From: Candidatus Woesearchaeota archaeon CG11_big_fil_rev_8_21_14_0_20_43_8
GTDB taxonomy: Archaea > Nanobdellota > Nanobdellia > Woesearchaeales > CG08-08-20-14
Length of the DNA: 27,291 bases
Assembly (NCBI GenBank): GCA_002762705.1
Contig: PCVE01000061.1
Span: forward strand, 1-27,291
Direction: 5' to 3'
Shown here: positions 9,601-17,093 of the stretch, in pieces
Layout: each line of letters starts with the position of its first letter
Position numbering within the stretch: the stretch's first letter is position 1
Notes under the pieces: generated by a model
Databases searched by the model: none
Told to the model about the DNA's origin: nothing
The model's input: the letters and a program-made list of their open reading frames with translations, nothing else
Translations under genes and position numbers: made by a program

Positions 9601-12600
9601 GGTTTTTGTATTACTCGGATTATGGTCTGGACAAACTTTCAATCACTAAATTACAGTCAATGGTAAAAAAAGCAGGTATAACTACAGATGCGAAAACCAA
9701 GAATGATCTTGTGAATCTACTCACATTGCATGGGAAGATACTTGAAGCAGGATTCACAAAAACAGAAGCTAAAAAAGTACTTGGAACATTATTAGGTAGC
9801 CAAGCTAATTTAATGGATAATCTTGAAAATTTGGTTGAAGTCCAGACCGGGTTTCCAATAATGTTCAATCTCCATAAAGATGAAACTTTTGCTGATGTTT
9901 CTGAAGATGTCATCCCTAAGACCATAATCACAGAGCGCGATAACCAACCTATCCAAAGTGATCAAGGTGCCTTAATCGATTTTTCGCTTGGTACGATAGA
10001 TGCAGGTCAATCTAAATATGATATATTATTAACACCTGGGACAAGCGTCACAGAGCGAGCTGTCGAAGCGATGATAAGCATAAATCTTCAGAAGATCGCT
10101 TTCTACCAGAACCAGTTTGTAAAAAAGATCGACCAGTTTGTCCAGAGCAACATGCTTGTGGATTCAATAGATTCAAAGATAATGGCAGAGAAAGCCATAG
10201 CAGATGGCATAGAGACAGAAGAAGAACAGAAGGTGCGATTGGCAAAACCATTATCCATAGTCAGCGCGTTTTTTAGGAAAGTGGATTTCAAGCCGGATGA
10301 GAATGTCATAACAAGCATGGCAGCCCACGAATTTGGTCATGCCATGTTCCCTGATCTGTTAGACACAAAAGATCACACAGATGCTGAAATATCTGCCTTC
10401 CTGCATGAGATATATAATGCAGATCCGCATCTCGCCATAGCCGAGACTATCCAGTCGGTAGGTGCATCGGTCGCCGGATCTTCCAAGAGCGACCCGCATG
10501 GAGATGCATCAAAGATCATTTTTCAGGGATATATAAATAATATGCGTAGTCAGCAGGGATTTTTCAAAAAAATGACAACGGGCATATCAAATCTGCTCTT
10601 CGGTACATACAACACAAAAAGGATGTCATATAAACAATTCGATAGATTGATCCGGAACCAGTGGGTTGTCAAATGGTTCAATGATCAGACTGAAGATGAT
10701 CTGAAGAAAATAGCTTTAGATATGCATAAAAACAGATTCGGAAAAAATATAATGCCTTTGACAGATGACCAGAAGCAGATGATCTCAAAACTAATCGCTG
10801 AAGCATATCTGCAAGAAGATCTTCCACTAGGGCCCGCAATCGACTTAAGTGGCATCACAGTATATGATTCGACTTCTGAAGAAGCAAAAACGTTCTATAT
10901 TCTGCAAAGTGTGGTTGATTATGATACAATAAAACTGATCAAGACTCGTGATGGTAAATACTATGTCATGAAATCGGTCACCGCAGACGAAGCAGCCAAT
11001 GAAAAGCTGTCATGGATGATTGCCCAGGTCACTCACGCGAATGTAGCTGATATTATAATACTGAATAAAGATGACCTTTCTGATGGTCAGATGAAACAAT
11101 CAATGCTGACAGACTGGATCGTCCTAAGCTGTGTAGTCCAGACGATGGATCCGATGGAAATGGTAGACATCGGAGAAGATAGTTCTTTAGAAAGCATATT
11201 GGTCCATCTTGCCGCGACAAAAGATTATGACCACACTTTGATACATAATCTTGGTAAAATCTCTGATGGAAAGACTTATGCGGCATATGATTTCAATATG
11301 GCGTTCTCTGAATATTTCGATGGAGAAGTCAATCTCGCTTCAATCGCGTCAAAAGTCGATCCAAATAAACTTGAATCAAAGATAAAAGAATATGAAAGTA
11401 TCCCCTATTCCACTTTCAAAATATATGCTGATCACACAAGTTCGAAAGACAAAATATCAAAAGAAAAACTCGAACAATTGCTTGATGGGCAGAAAAACCT
11501 AAGAAAGAACCTAAACACGATATTTAAAAATGCCGGAAAACAATATATGGATCCAGTAAGATTGCAGTCAAATACTGCTATAAACATCGACAAACCAGAT
11601 CTGCCACTGGCTTTGCTTTCTGCAGATGCGAAATCTGAGCATATTGAAGATGCCCGCATAGTATTTCCTGACGAATCAAAAAATTTCCAAGAAGATGTCG
11701 CGGATGCGCTGGATGAATGCGAAGTATGTTCTTATCCATGTAAAATCACATTAGAACTTATCGATGAAGTCGAGAAAAGACTAAAAGAATTCTTCTCAGA
11801 TGCGGAGTTCAAAGGCATATCAAAAGAAGACATCGCGAAACTGGAAGCAGAATTAAGAGATGATCTAAGCACATTGAAACAATATCTAGATCACAATGAT
11901 CAGAATGCTGCTTTAGATTCATTATCAAGAATCCTGAAGAGAACCGATTTAGATTACGAGACGGAAACCGCACTAAAAGACCTCCAGACCCAGATGATCA
12001 AAGTACAGACCAATACAGCAGCGCTGGCAGCAGGACTTAATCCGGCAGACACGCCAGTAGAAGTATTGAAAGCTAACGTTGATTCAGTTGGTAGACCAAA
12101 CGCAGTACTCAAGAAGATCCTTATCGGTGACCCGGCTCACCCGTTGATAGATGATGTTGTGATAGATACAAGTTCATTCCCTGAATTCAGATATATTAAT
12201 TCCCTTATCGGTGAGTCTGATTATATCGCTTTATCCACACGATCATTGCCATATGACGATGTCATATTAAATGAACATTTCAGCACTAACATGAATCTGC
12301 AGAAACTTGGGATAGCATCATATCTATATGCGAGCGAGAACCGTCTCGCAGATGCTCTTGGCATAAGAAAAATAAACATTCCAATGGCGGTCGGTGCAGG
12401 AAGGATAAGCTGGGCAGACAGGGAAAAAGGCTTCTATTTCACTGAGCTCACAAAAGCAGAGCTTGCATCAGACGCAGGACTTCTTGCAAGACAAGTGCTT
12501 GAAGACTGGACAACTGAAAGGAAGATAACCGCAGCTATAGGTGATTATGATTTGACTTTTGATGGGATAGATAACAATAAACCGCGTACACCAGATGACT

Positions 12601-13475
12601 GGAAAAGACGTATCTTGGATACATTCGATAAAGAACCTGGTCTATTCGCTAAAGGAACGACAAAGATTGGACTTGAAAGTCATTTCAATGTTATTTTCAA
12701 CAAAAATCTGGATAAAGCGATAAGAGATGATTCAGCAAAGAATCTTATAGGTGCATTGAGCGCATCACCATCTCTTCTGCCGCGTGGATTTTTGACGATG
12801 ACAAAGAAAGTGGTGTCATTCACAAAAGATGTGGGTGTTGTTGATGATACAGAATTAAAGAAACGTCAGACACAAGCGATCCAAACATATGATTCTGGAG
12901 ATAAAAGCGGGCTTGAAAAAATAATAAAGGATAATCTAGGTCCTGAAAAGACTAAATCGCAGGCAGATAATTTCATGATAGAGATCGCGAAGAAAGCTTC
13001 CCAGACAAAAATGATGCCACTTGTCACTGAATTGAATGGTATTTTGCAAAGATCATATTCTTCAAGCGAATTATTAGATGCATCAAAAATAGATCGATTG
13101 CGGACTTTAGATGAAGAAATCGCAAAGGCTTTCTTGGATGTTTCAGATGTACAGAAAGCGATCCTGCGAAATGAATGGGAAAAACGTAAATTCGCGCAGC
13201 AATTAGCGATTGATGTGAAATCACAGGATGCAAGGCTAAAACTCAAAGAAATCTTATCAGAGATCCAGTTCGAGATCTCGGACCCAGAGGCATTGAACAA
13301 AATCTACACATACATAACATCGAAGTCAGAGCAAACTTCAATCCTGACCGACCTAGGATTGGAGATGGACACAGACAAGCTAAGAGAGATACGAAATAAT
13401 ATTCAATCCATGATGAAAGCAACAGGCTCAGATGTATTAAAAACTGCACAAAAAGAGCTTGCCGCAGCGTCTTGA
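6660..13475 (+). CDS. Giant secreted protein with alternating kinase-like and HExxH modules
   Basis: 2271 residues, starting at an ATG that overlaps the previous gene by 13 nt. The first 27 residues form a Sec-type signal peptide (basic start, ILLLSI core, AGA-A site), which supports this start. Visible modules: kinase-like K1 (K209 in YVIKP, D382 and H384 in GNGDAH, D400 in AIDNEG); HExxH module C (HETMH at residues 643-647, AEE at 693-695); kinase-like K2 (DYDH at 915, FDHE near 938, with no lysine in the ATP-strand position, so possibly inactive); HExxH module D (HEFGH at 1223-1227, AE near 1262); kinase-like K3 (K1438 in YVMKS, DYDH at 1522, YDFN at 1543-1546); then helical and coiled-coil stretches to the end with an unassigned domain near 1810-2010. 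The kinase segments resemble the HipA/PI3K-like fold (LGV.VPS helix, EYIPG hinge, D-x-H loop, DFG-like Asp). Substrates are unknown, and a secreted kinase would be unusual in archaea. Confidence 0.8.
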   Translation: MHRIALGRIYALLIILLLSISPVAGAACLTPGAATEYLNEQLEALSPYESAEIIYSDGTSTDIQKETKEAVIEDIKNRLVYWTLIEAKHDAITSFLGYSTAAELKQLYDRLNLVDTKKHDAFLTEVIERSAEKHLSGMEDTTDTPSQTVQKAVLKDYMEYLDRMIEVKTIGYDVIGFAGSESISSIYPDTKSPLGNLIISDGKKKYVIKPSMTPERYVEVYKTLQKQYEDIKQEMADIRDKIYKITDDESKKEELSGLQKEYEKAKQKRITIISVIGMSRIMLDSGKKERFAAVVINSLASKLGVDVTVPSVESKKIAGTDYILSEYIPGLNPLNDDQFRSLQNYYSKETASTSRFFTDMSDDDVKRYTFLKLITLILGNGDAHLADFLTTAQGKMYAIDNEGIIAEIYGSAGTNGALFSSDKYYDSQRDELIEITDDTVLMADFIDTASKIDYDTYAMQEGFSSAEAALIKDYIDDNIRHVNENYATISRYFKTTEINLDTDIVINNEEFQSDLSIAQAKLKSFIEMPWYRRAYLQITSGVSKNKLMADVASADYYARMDALVSARIKDAERFKTGATEVSDSGDVIIYAQVPMADSTSGKLLGGYIPNKGIFIDVGKSLENALNGEPIQKRLAAYKETASHETMHAYLDQITDWRVFLNGFITESPYFNDAKKTFLRKYSYYDEKQDWVIAEEMIVKYFAADYRNKYVEKYKQQTNPPTQSGFDMTSIDDFMQDFMINAPILSALMPLLEQDYSIMKKSLGDQAKPLRLTYEIAKEMQSDGAISFSAVTTEKLELKGSSMISPEKSEIPGLKIDQMLLKTTDGARYIVSSESDESMKRERLVSLLGNDRANVVETYVVTAETAVDSDLGKWMKTNGHKKIILKRAAQDYVDMNLPSNTYSLETLCALYMLVQDYDHFPEIEQNVIEISPGIYVSFDHELALSGTLAEHSKNSKVPADSFFTFVDGPEFNTVALANLYSRFLYYSDYGLDKLSITKLQSMVKKAGITTDAKTKNDLVNLLTLHGKILEAGFTKTEAKKVLGTLLGSQANLMDNLENLVEVQTGFPIMFNLHKDETFADVSEDVIPKTIITERDNQPIQSDQGALIDFSLGTIDAGQSKYDILLTPGTSVTERAVEAMISINLQKIAFYQNQFVKKIDQFVQSNMLVDSIDSKIMAEKAIADGIETEEEQKVRLAKPLSIVSAFFRKVDFKPDENVITSMAAHEFGHAMFPDLLDTKDHTDAEISAFLHEIYNADPHLAIAETIQSVGASVAGSSKSDPHGDASKIIFQGYINNMRSQQGFFKKMTTGISNLLFGTYNTKRMSYKQFDRLIRNQWVVKWFNDQTEDDLKKIALDMHKNRFGKNIMPLTDDQKQMISKLIAEAYLQEDLPLGPAIDLSGITVYDSTSEEAKTFYILQSVVDYDTIKLIKTRDGKYYVMKSVTADEAANEKLSWMIAQVTHANVADIIILNKDDLSDGQMKQSMLTDWIVLSCVVQTMDPMEMVDIGEDSSLESILVHLAATKDYDHTLIHNLGKISDGKTYAAYDFNMAFSEYFDGEVNLASIASKVDPNKLESKIKEYESIPYSTFKIYADHTSSKDKISKEKLEQLLDGQKNLRKNLNTIFKNAGKQYMDPVRLQSNTAINIDKPDLPLALLSADAKSEHIEDARIVFPDESKNFQEDVADALDECEVCSYPCKITLELIDEVEKRLKEFFSDAEFKGISKEDIAKLEAELRDDLSTLKQYLDHNDQNAALDSLSRILKRTDLDYETETALKDLQTQMIKVQTNTAALAAGLNPADTPVEVLKANVDSVGRPNAVLKKILIGDPAHPLIDDVVIDTSSFPEFRYINSLIGESDYIALSTRSLPYDDVILNEHFSTNMNLQKLGIASYLYASENRLADALGIRKINIPMAVGAGRISWADREKGFYFTELTKAELASDAGLLARQVLEDWTTERKITAAIGDYDLTFDGIDNNKPRTPDDWKRRILDTFDKEPGLFAKGTTKIGLESHFNVIFNKNLDKAIRDDSAKNLIGALSASPSLLPRGFLTMTKKVVSFTKDVGVVDDTELKKRQTQAIQTYDSGDKSGLEKIIKDNLGPEKTKSQADNFMIEIAKKASQTKMMPLVTELNGILQRSYSSSELLDASKIDRLRTLDEEIAKAFLDVSDVQKAILRNEWEKRKFAQQLAIDVKSQDARLKLKEILSEIQFEISDPEALNKIYTYITSKSEQTSILTDLGLEMDTDKLREIRNNIQSMMKATGSDVLKTAQKELAAAS

Positions 13476-13491
13476 TTCAAGAGTAGTGATA

Positions 13492-13519
13492 AAGTTATAA
13501 AAACCCAGAAAAAGGTGAT
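13492..13519 (+). promoter_or_regulatory. TATA-like box and Shine-Dalgarno site
   Basis: The 50-nt gap after the giant genes holds AGTTATAAAAAC near 13492-13503, a plausible archaeal TATA box, and AGGTGAT at 13513-13519, a good ribosome binding site 6 nt before the ATG at 13526. The small gene may therefore have its own promoter or be read through from the giants. Confidence 0.45.
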
Positions 13520-13525
13520 AATACC

Positions 13526-14149
13526 ATGCCAAAGAAAAAAGCGAACAAAGAGAAGCTGGTCAAAGATTATGTCATAAAAGAAGAGAACAAGGGTTTTCAT
13601 CTGGATCAGATAAAGAAAAGGCTATTAGACGCGGGCTATCAAAAATCTGAGATCGATTCTGCCATAAAGAAATACAATCTTGATACGATACAGACAAGTC
13701 CAAAAAGAAAGATAAACTGGAGACTTATCGGTTGGCTAGGAGGCATCGCCGCCGTAATCATTGTCATCATGCTTTGGTTTTTCTTTCCGATGATGAAAGA
13801 TTGTAAATCAGATCAAAATTGCTTTGTCGAATACGCGAATAAATGTAAACCAGCGAAATTCTCTAACCAGGCTGAAGGCACGATATTCAAGTACGCGACA
13901 GATGTGCAATACGCTGTGACAGAAGACTGCACACTTAAGAAAGGCATCGATAAACTTGATCTGACAGAACCACCAGAGATAAAGGCTTTGTTCGAAGGGA
14001 AATCGATGACATGCAGCTACACAAAAGGCAACTTCGACACACAATGGTTGACAACGATAACAAAAGGCCTCGATGACTGTGATGGTCCATTGAAAGTCGC
14101 TATATACGAGATGATTATTGCGCTCTATGAAGTCGCGAACGGATCTTAA
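13526..14149 (+). CDS. Single-pass membrane protein with cysteine-rich outer domain
   Basis: 207 residues. Residues 1-55 are charged and helical, with a pattern (DQIKKRLLDAGYQKSEIDSA) like the small UBA/SHOCT-type helical domains often seen at the N-terminus of DPANN membrane proteins. Residues 65-88 form one membrane segment (rich in I, V, L, W, F), with basic residues just before it, so the N-terminus should be inside. The outer part has six cysteines (93, 99, 107, 135, 163, 185), enough for three disulfides. It follows the giant genes by 50 nt on the same strand and could help anchor or assemble them, but nothing in the sequence proves that. The exact family is not recognised. The ATG is backed by a strong AGGTGAT site. 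Confidence 0.75.
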   Translation: MPKKKANKEKLVKDYVIKEENKGFHLDQIKKRLLDAGYQKSEIDSAIKKYNLDTIQTSPKRKINWRLIGWLGGIAAVIIVIMLWFFFPMMKDCKSDQNCFVEYANKCKPAKFSNQAEGTIFKYATDVQYAVTEDCTLKKGIDKLDLTEPPEIKALFEGKSMTCSYTKGNFDTQWLTTITKGLDDCDGPLKVAIYEMIIALYEVANGS

Positions 14150-14166
14150 TTTTTTCTCTTTCTCCG
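14150..14166 (+). terminator. T-rich stretch after the membrane protein gene
   Basis: The 17 bases after the stop codon are pyrimidine-rich with runs of T (TTTTTTCTCTTTCTCC), the usual form of an archaeal terminator. It lies between convergent genes. No strong hairpin accompanies it apart from a weak TCGGA/TCCGA stem just downstream. Confidence 0.35.
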
Positions 14167-14255
14167 TCGGAAATCCTCCGAAAAATAGCCATCATGTTAT
14201 AGTTGCAGATGTTAATACCAATATCGCAATTTCATAAGCGTAGTATGAATAAAAC

Positions 14256-15380
14256 TCAAAGAAACTCTTTTTTTATTCTCTCGTAACCCATATCATGCCT
14301 TCTGTACCAGAAGCGGGGGAACAGCGATCCAAGTACTTTGGAATATGTCCTAAGATTCTCATCAGCCCTGACGCTGTCTGCTCTACGAAAGTCCCTTATA
14401 CAGTCGCGAGCGCTCTTGTCTGAATCTGGGTTATATAATATATCATATAATTCTCTTACCATCGGCGCGAACATGTTAGCGTCATCCACAAATCTGTGCA
14501 ATGCCTTCAAAGTATGATATCCTTCTACAGTCGTAGTCCCGACTTTTTCGAATGCGCATTCGACATCTTCACACTGCGCATAGGCAGACCCGAACCTGAA
14601 ATTCCGCGATGGTTCATCTGAACTGATTATTAGATCACCAAGAGCCGCTACTGATCTGGATGTATCTCGATCAGCACCATGATATCGCATGATGGTGTCG
14701 ATCTCAACCAACGCACGTGAGATGAATTCCCCACGGAAACTCTCACCTTCGCCTGAACCCTTCATCATGCCCGCCATGATGGCATAGACGTTCTTCAGCG
14801 CTCCACCGAACTCGACACCGACAAGGTCTTTGCAATTGAAGACCCTGAAGCTGTCAGTATGCAGAAGGCTTCTGATTTTATGCATCTCTGGTCGCGAAGT
14901 CCCTCCTAAAGACAAAGTGACTGATCTCACCGGATCGATTATATCGCCTGCGAAACAAGGTCCGGACAATGTCATCACACGATCTTCAAGAACACTACCT
15001 TTCAATTCTTCTTTTATGACCTGTGACATCCGTTTCATAGATCCCATCTCAAGGCCTTTTGATAGATTTATCAGGTATGCATCCTTTCGTACAGAACGTC
15101 TCATCTTTCTTGCCACATCCCTGACCTTCTGCGCAGGTGTTGAAAAGAAGACAATATCTGCATTGTCGATCGCATTATCTAATTGATTGGTAGCAGATAT
15201 TTTATTTGAAAGTTTGAGATCTGGGTAGAATCCGATGTTTTTTTCTTCTATATTTATATGGGATATAATATTTTGATTTATGTCATATAGTACTACAACT
15301 TCTATTTGTTCATCGCACTGTGCTAGATGATGGGCGATAGCAGTACCATAGCTTCCTGCACCAAGGACCGTGGCTTTCAT
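14256..15380 (-). CDS. gpsA: NAD(P)-dependent glycerol-3-phosphate dehydrogenase, bacterial type
   Basis: 374 residues. The enzyme family interconverts dihydroxyacetone phosphate and sn-glycerol 3-phosphate in the cytosol. The Rossmann motif GAGSYG is at residues 7-12, INLSKGLE around 104-111 (K108), LSGPCFA at 138-144 (most members have LSGPSFA), the GGALKN motif with the expected catalytic Lys at 196, GDL at 248-250 and SRNFRFG at 258-264 for substrate binding. It is roughly 40 residues longer than typical GpsA, the extra part being a basic C-terminal tail. Archaeal lipids are built on sn-glycerol 1-phosphate made by an unrelated enzyme, so a GpsA here points to bacterial origin and to either G3P use or mixed lipid chemistry. 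It has its own TATA box and a TGA stop. The family call is secure; the cellular role is inference. Confidence 0.93.
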   Translation of the reverse strand: MKATVLGAGSYGTAIAHHLAQCDEQIEVVVLYDINQNIISHINIEEKNIGFYPDLKLSNKISATNQLDNAIDNADIVFFSTPAQKVRDVARKMRRSVRKDAYLINLSKGLEMGSMKRMSQVIKEELKGSVLEDRVMTLSGPCFAGDIIDPVRSVTLSLGGTSRPEMHKIRSLLHTDSFRVFNCKDLVGVEFGGALKNVYAIMAGMMKGSGEGESFRGEFISRALVEIDTIMRYHGADRDTSRSVAALGDLIISSDEPSRNFRFGSAYAQCEDVECAFEKVGTTTVEGYHTLKALHRFVDDANMFAPMVRELYDILYNPDSDKSARDCIRDFRRADSVRADENLRTYSKVLGSLFPRFWYRRHDMGYERIKKEFL

Positions 15381-15400
15381 GGGTGTAGTGTGGGGTGTCC

Positions 15401-15410
15401 ACTTATAAAT
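15401..15410 (-). promoter_or_regulatory. TATA box for gpsA
   Basis: On the minus strand the sequence reads ATTTATAAGT, ending 20 nt before the gpsA ATG. This spacing puts transcription start at or next to the ATG, so the mRNA is probably leaderless. Confidence 0.6.
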
Positions 15411-15455
15411 TCTTTGATTACTTCAAAGTGACTATTGTTCTCAGCACTATGAATA

Positions 15456-15464
15456 TTTATAAAT
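15456..15464 (+). promoter_or_regulatory. TATA box for pyrG
   Basis: TTTATAAAT ends 20 nt before the pyrG ATG, implying a leaderless transcript. It forms a divergent promoter pair with gpsA in a 104-nt gap. Confidence 0.65.
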
Positions 15465-15484
15465 CTTAAAATCCCTTATAATTT

Positions 15485-17080
15485 ATGCACAAGTGCAAAT
15501 GGATAGTCATCACGGGTGGAGTTCTTTCTGGTCTTGGTAAAGGCATAGTCTCGGCTTCTATCGGACGTCTTCTGTCTTCTAAATATAATGTGGTTCCTGT
15601 GAAATGCGATGGATATCTAAATATCGATCCAGGAACGATGAATCCAATAGAGCATGGGGAAGTGTTCGTGCTTGAGGATGGCGGCGAAGTCGATATGGAT
15701 TTTGGCCATTATGAACGTTTCCTGAACAAGAACTGCAAATTCGGTTGGAATCTTACATCTGGGAAGATATTCAAGCATGTCATCGACAAGGAGCGTAAAG
15801 GCGAGTTTCTTGGAAAGACAGTCCAGATGATCCCGCACGTGACTGATGAAATCAAAACAAGACTCAAAAATATATCATCCGATGAGAAAGCTGATATCAT
15901 GCTAGTCGAGATCGGTGGCACTGTGGGTGACATTGAGAACATGTTGTTCATCGAGGCTTGTCGTCAATTGAGGGGCGAGGTCGGACGTGGCAACATAATG
16001 TACATCCACTTGACACTGGTGCCGATATTGGGTGTTGTCGGTGAAGAGAAGACAAAACCGACGCAGCAGTCTGTCTCAATGCTCCAGCAGAGAGGTATCC
16101 AGCCTGATGCGATAATAGGACGTTCTTCAAGGCCATTACCTGATCATGTGAAAAATAAGATAGCGTTGTTCGCGTCGATATATCCAGAAGAGGTCATAAG
16201 CGATCCGGACATAAAGAGCGTCTATGAATTACCTTTGATATTCGAAAAAGAGAGATTACTGGATGTCATCTCAAAAAAACTTGAACTATACCTGACATCT
16301 GATCTGAAGAAATGGGGTTCTCTTGTCAAGAACATAAAAGATCCAAAGGATGAGATCAAAGTGCTTATCTGCGGCAAATATACCAAACTACATGATTCTT
16401 ATGTGTCTGTCGAGGAAGCGCTTGTGCATGCAGGCGCGCATAACAACTGCAAAGTCAATGTCGAATATCTTGAGACGACTGATATCGAGACTGGAAAACT
16501 GAAAGTGAAAGATGCATTGAAAGGCGTCGATGGAATAATAGTGCCTGGCGGATTTGGTTCCCGTGGTGTCGAAGGCAAGATCGAAGTGATCAAGTATGCG
16601 AGAAAGAACAATCTCCCTTTCCTTGGGCTTTGCTATGGTCTGCAACTTGCGGTCGCTGAATATGCAAGGAATGTCTGCGGTCTGAAAGACGCGATCTCTA
16701 CTGAGATAAAGAAGACAAAGCATCCTGTCGTCGACATACTGCCCGATCAGAAAGGAATCACTGAGAAGGGTGGTACCATGCGTCTTGGCGGATATGATGC
16801 CTTGCTGAATAAAAAAAGCAATGTGGCGAAACTCTATGATTCTGATAAAGTCTCTGAACGGCATCGGCACAGATATGAAGTGAATCCTGAATATCATGAC
16901 ATACTGCAGACGAACGGCCTTGTGCTATCTGGGATGTCTCCTGATTCAAGGCTGGTCGAGTTCATAGAACTTGAGAAGCATTCTTTCTTTGTCGCGACGC
17001 AGGCGCATCCTGAACTTAAGTCCAGGCTTGAGAGACCAGCTCCGCTGTTCATGGGCTTTGTGAAAGCGTGCAAGAAGTGA
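15485..17080 (+). CDS. pyrG: CTP synthase
   Basis: 531 residues, the normal length. It makes CTP from UTP, ATP and glutamine, the last step of pyrimidine nucleotide synthesis. The N-terminal synthetase domain shows GGVLSGLGKG near residues 8-17, CDGYLNIDPGTMNP, and the GEVFVLEDGGEVDMDFGHYERF region typical of the family. The C-terminal glutamine amidotransferase domain has the oxyanion motif PGGFGSRG, nucleophile Cys383 in GLCYG, and His508/Glu510 in HPE, so all catalytic residues are present. The start is fixed by the TATA box 20 nt upstream and by the conserved N-terminus. The gene converges on the ATPase gene with a gap of only 13 nt. Confidence 0.97.
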   Translation: MHKCKWIVITGGVLSGLGKGIVSASIGRLLSSKYNVVPVKCDGYLNIDPGTMNPIEHGEVFVLEDGGEVDMDFGHYERFLNKNCKFGWNLTSGKIFKHVIDKERKGEFLGKTVQMIPHVTDEIKTRLKNISSDEKADIMLVEIGGTVGDIENMLFIEACRQLRGEVGRGNIMYIHLTLVPILGVVGEEKTKPTQQSVSMLQQRGIQPDAIIGRSSRPLPDHVKNKIALFASIYPEEVISDPDIKSVYELPLIFEKERLLDVISKKLELYLTSDLKKWGSLVKNIKDPKDEIKVLICGKYTKLHDSYVSVEEALVHAGAHNNCKVNVEYLETTDIETGKLKVKDALKGVDGIIVPGGFGSRGVEGKIEVIKYARKNNLPFLGLCYGLQLAVAEYARNVCGLKDAISTEIKKTKHPVVDILPDQKGITEKGGTMRLGGYDALLNKKSNVAKLYDSDKVSERHRHRYEVNPEYHDILQTNGLVLSGMSPDSRLVEFIELEKHSFFVATQAHPELKSRLERPAPLFMGFVKACKK

Positions 17081-17093
17081 ATGAATAAATTGC

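Noticed and set aside
16388..16897. 169-codon open frame on the minus strand inside pyrG
   Set aside because: It lies wholly inside a conserved, complete CTP synthase gene and has no recognisable protein features; it is a shadow of that gene.
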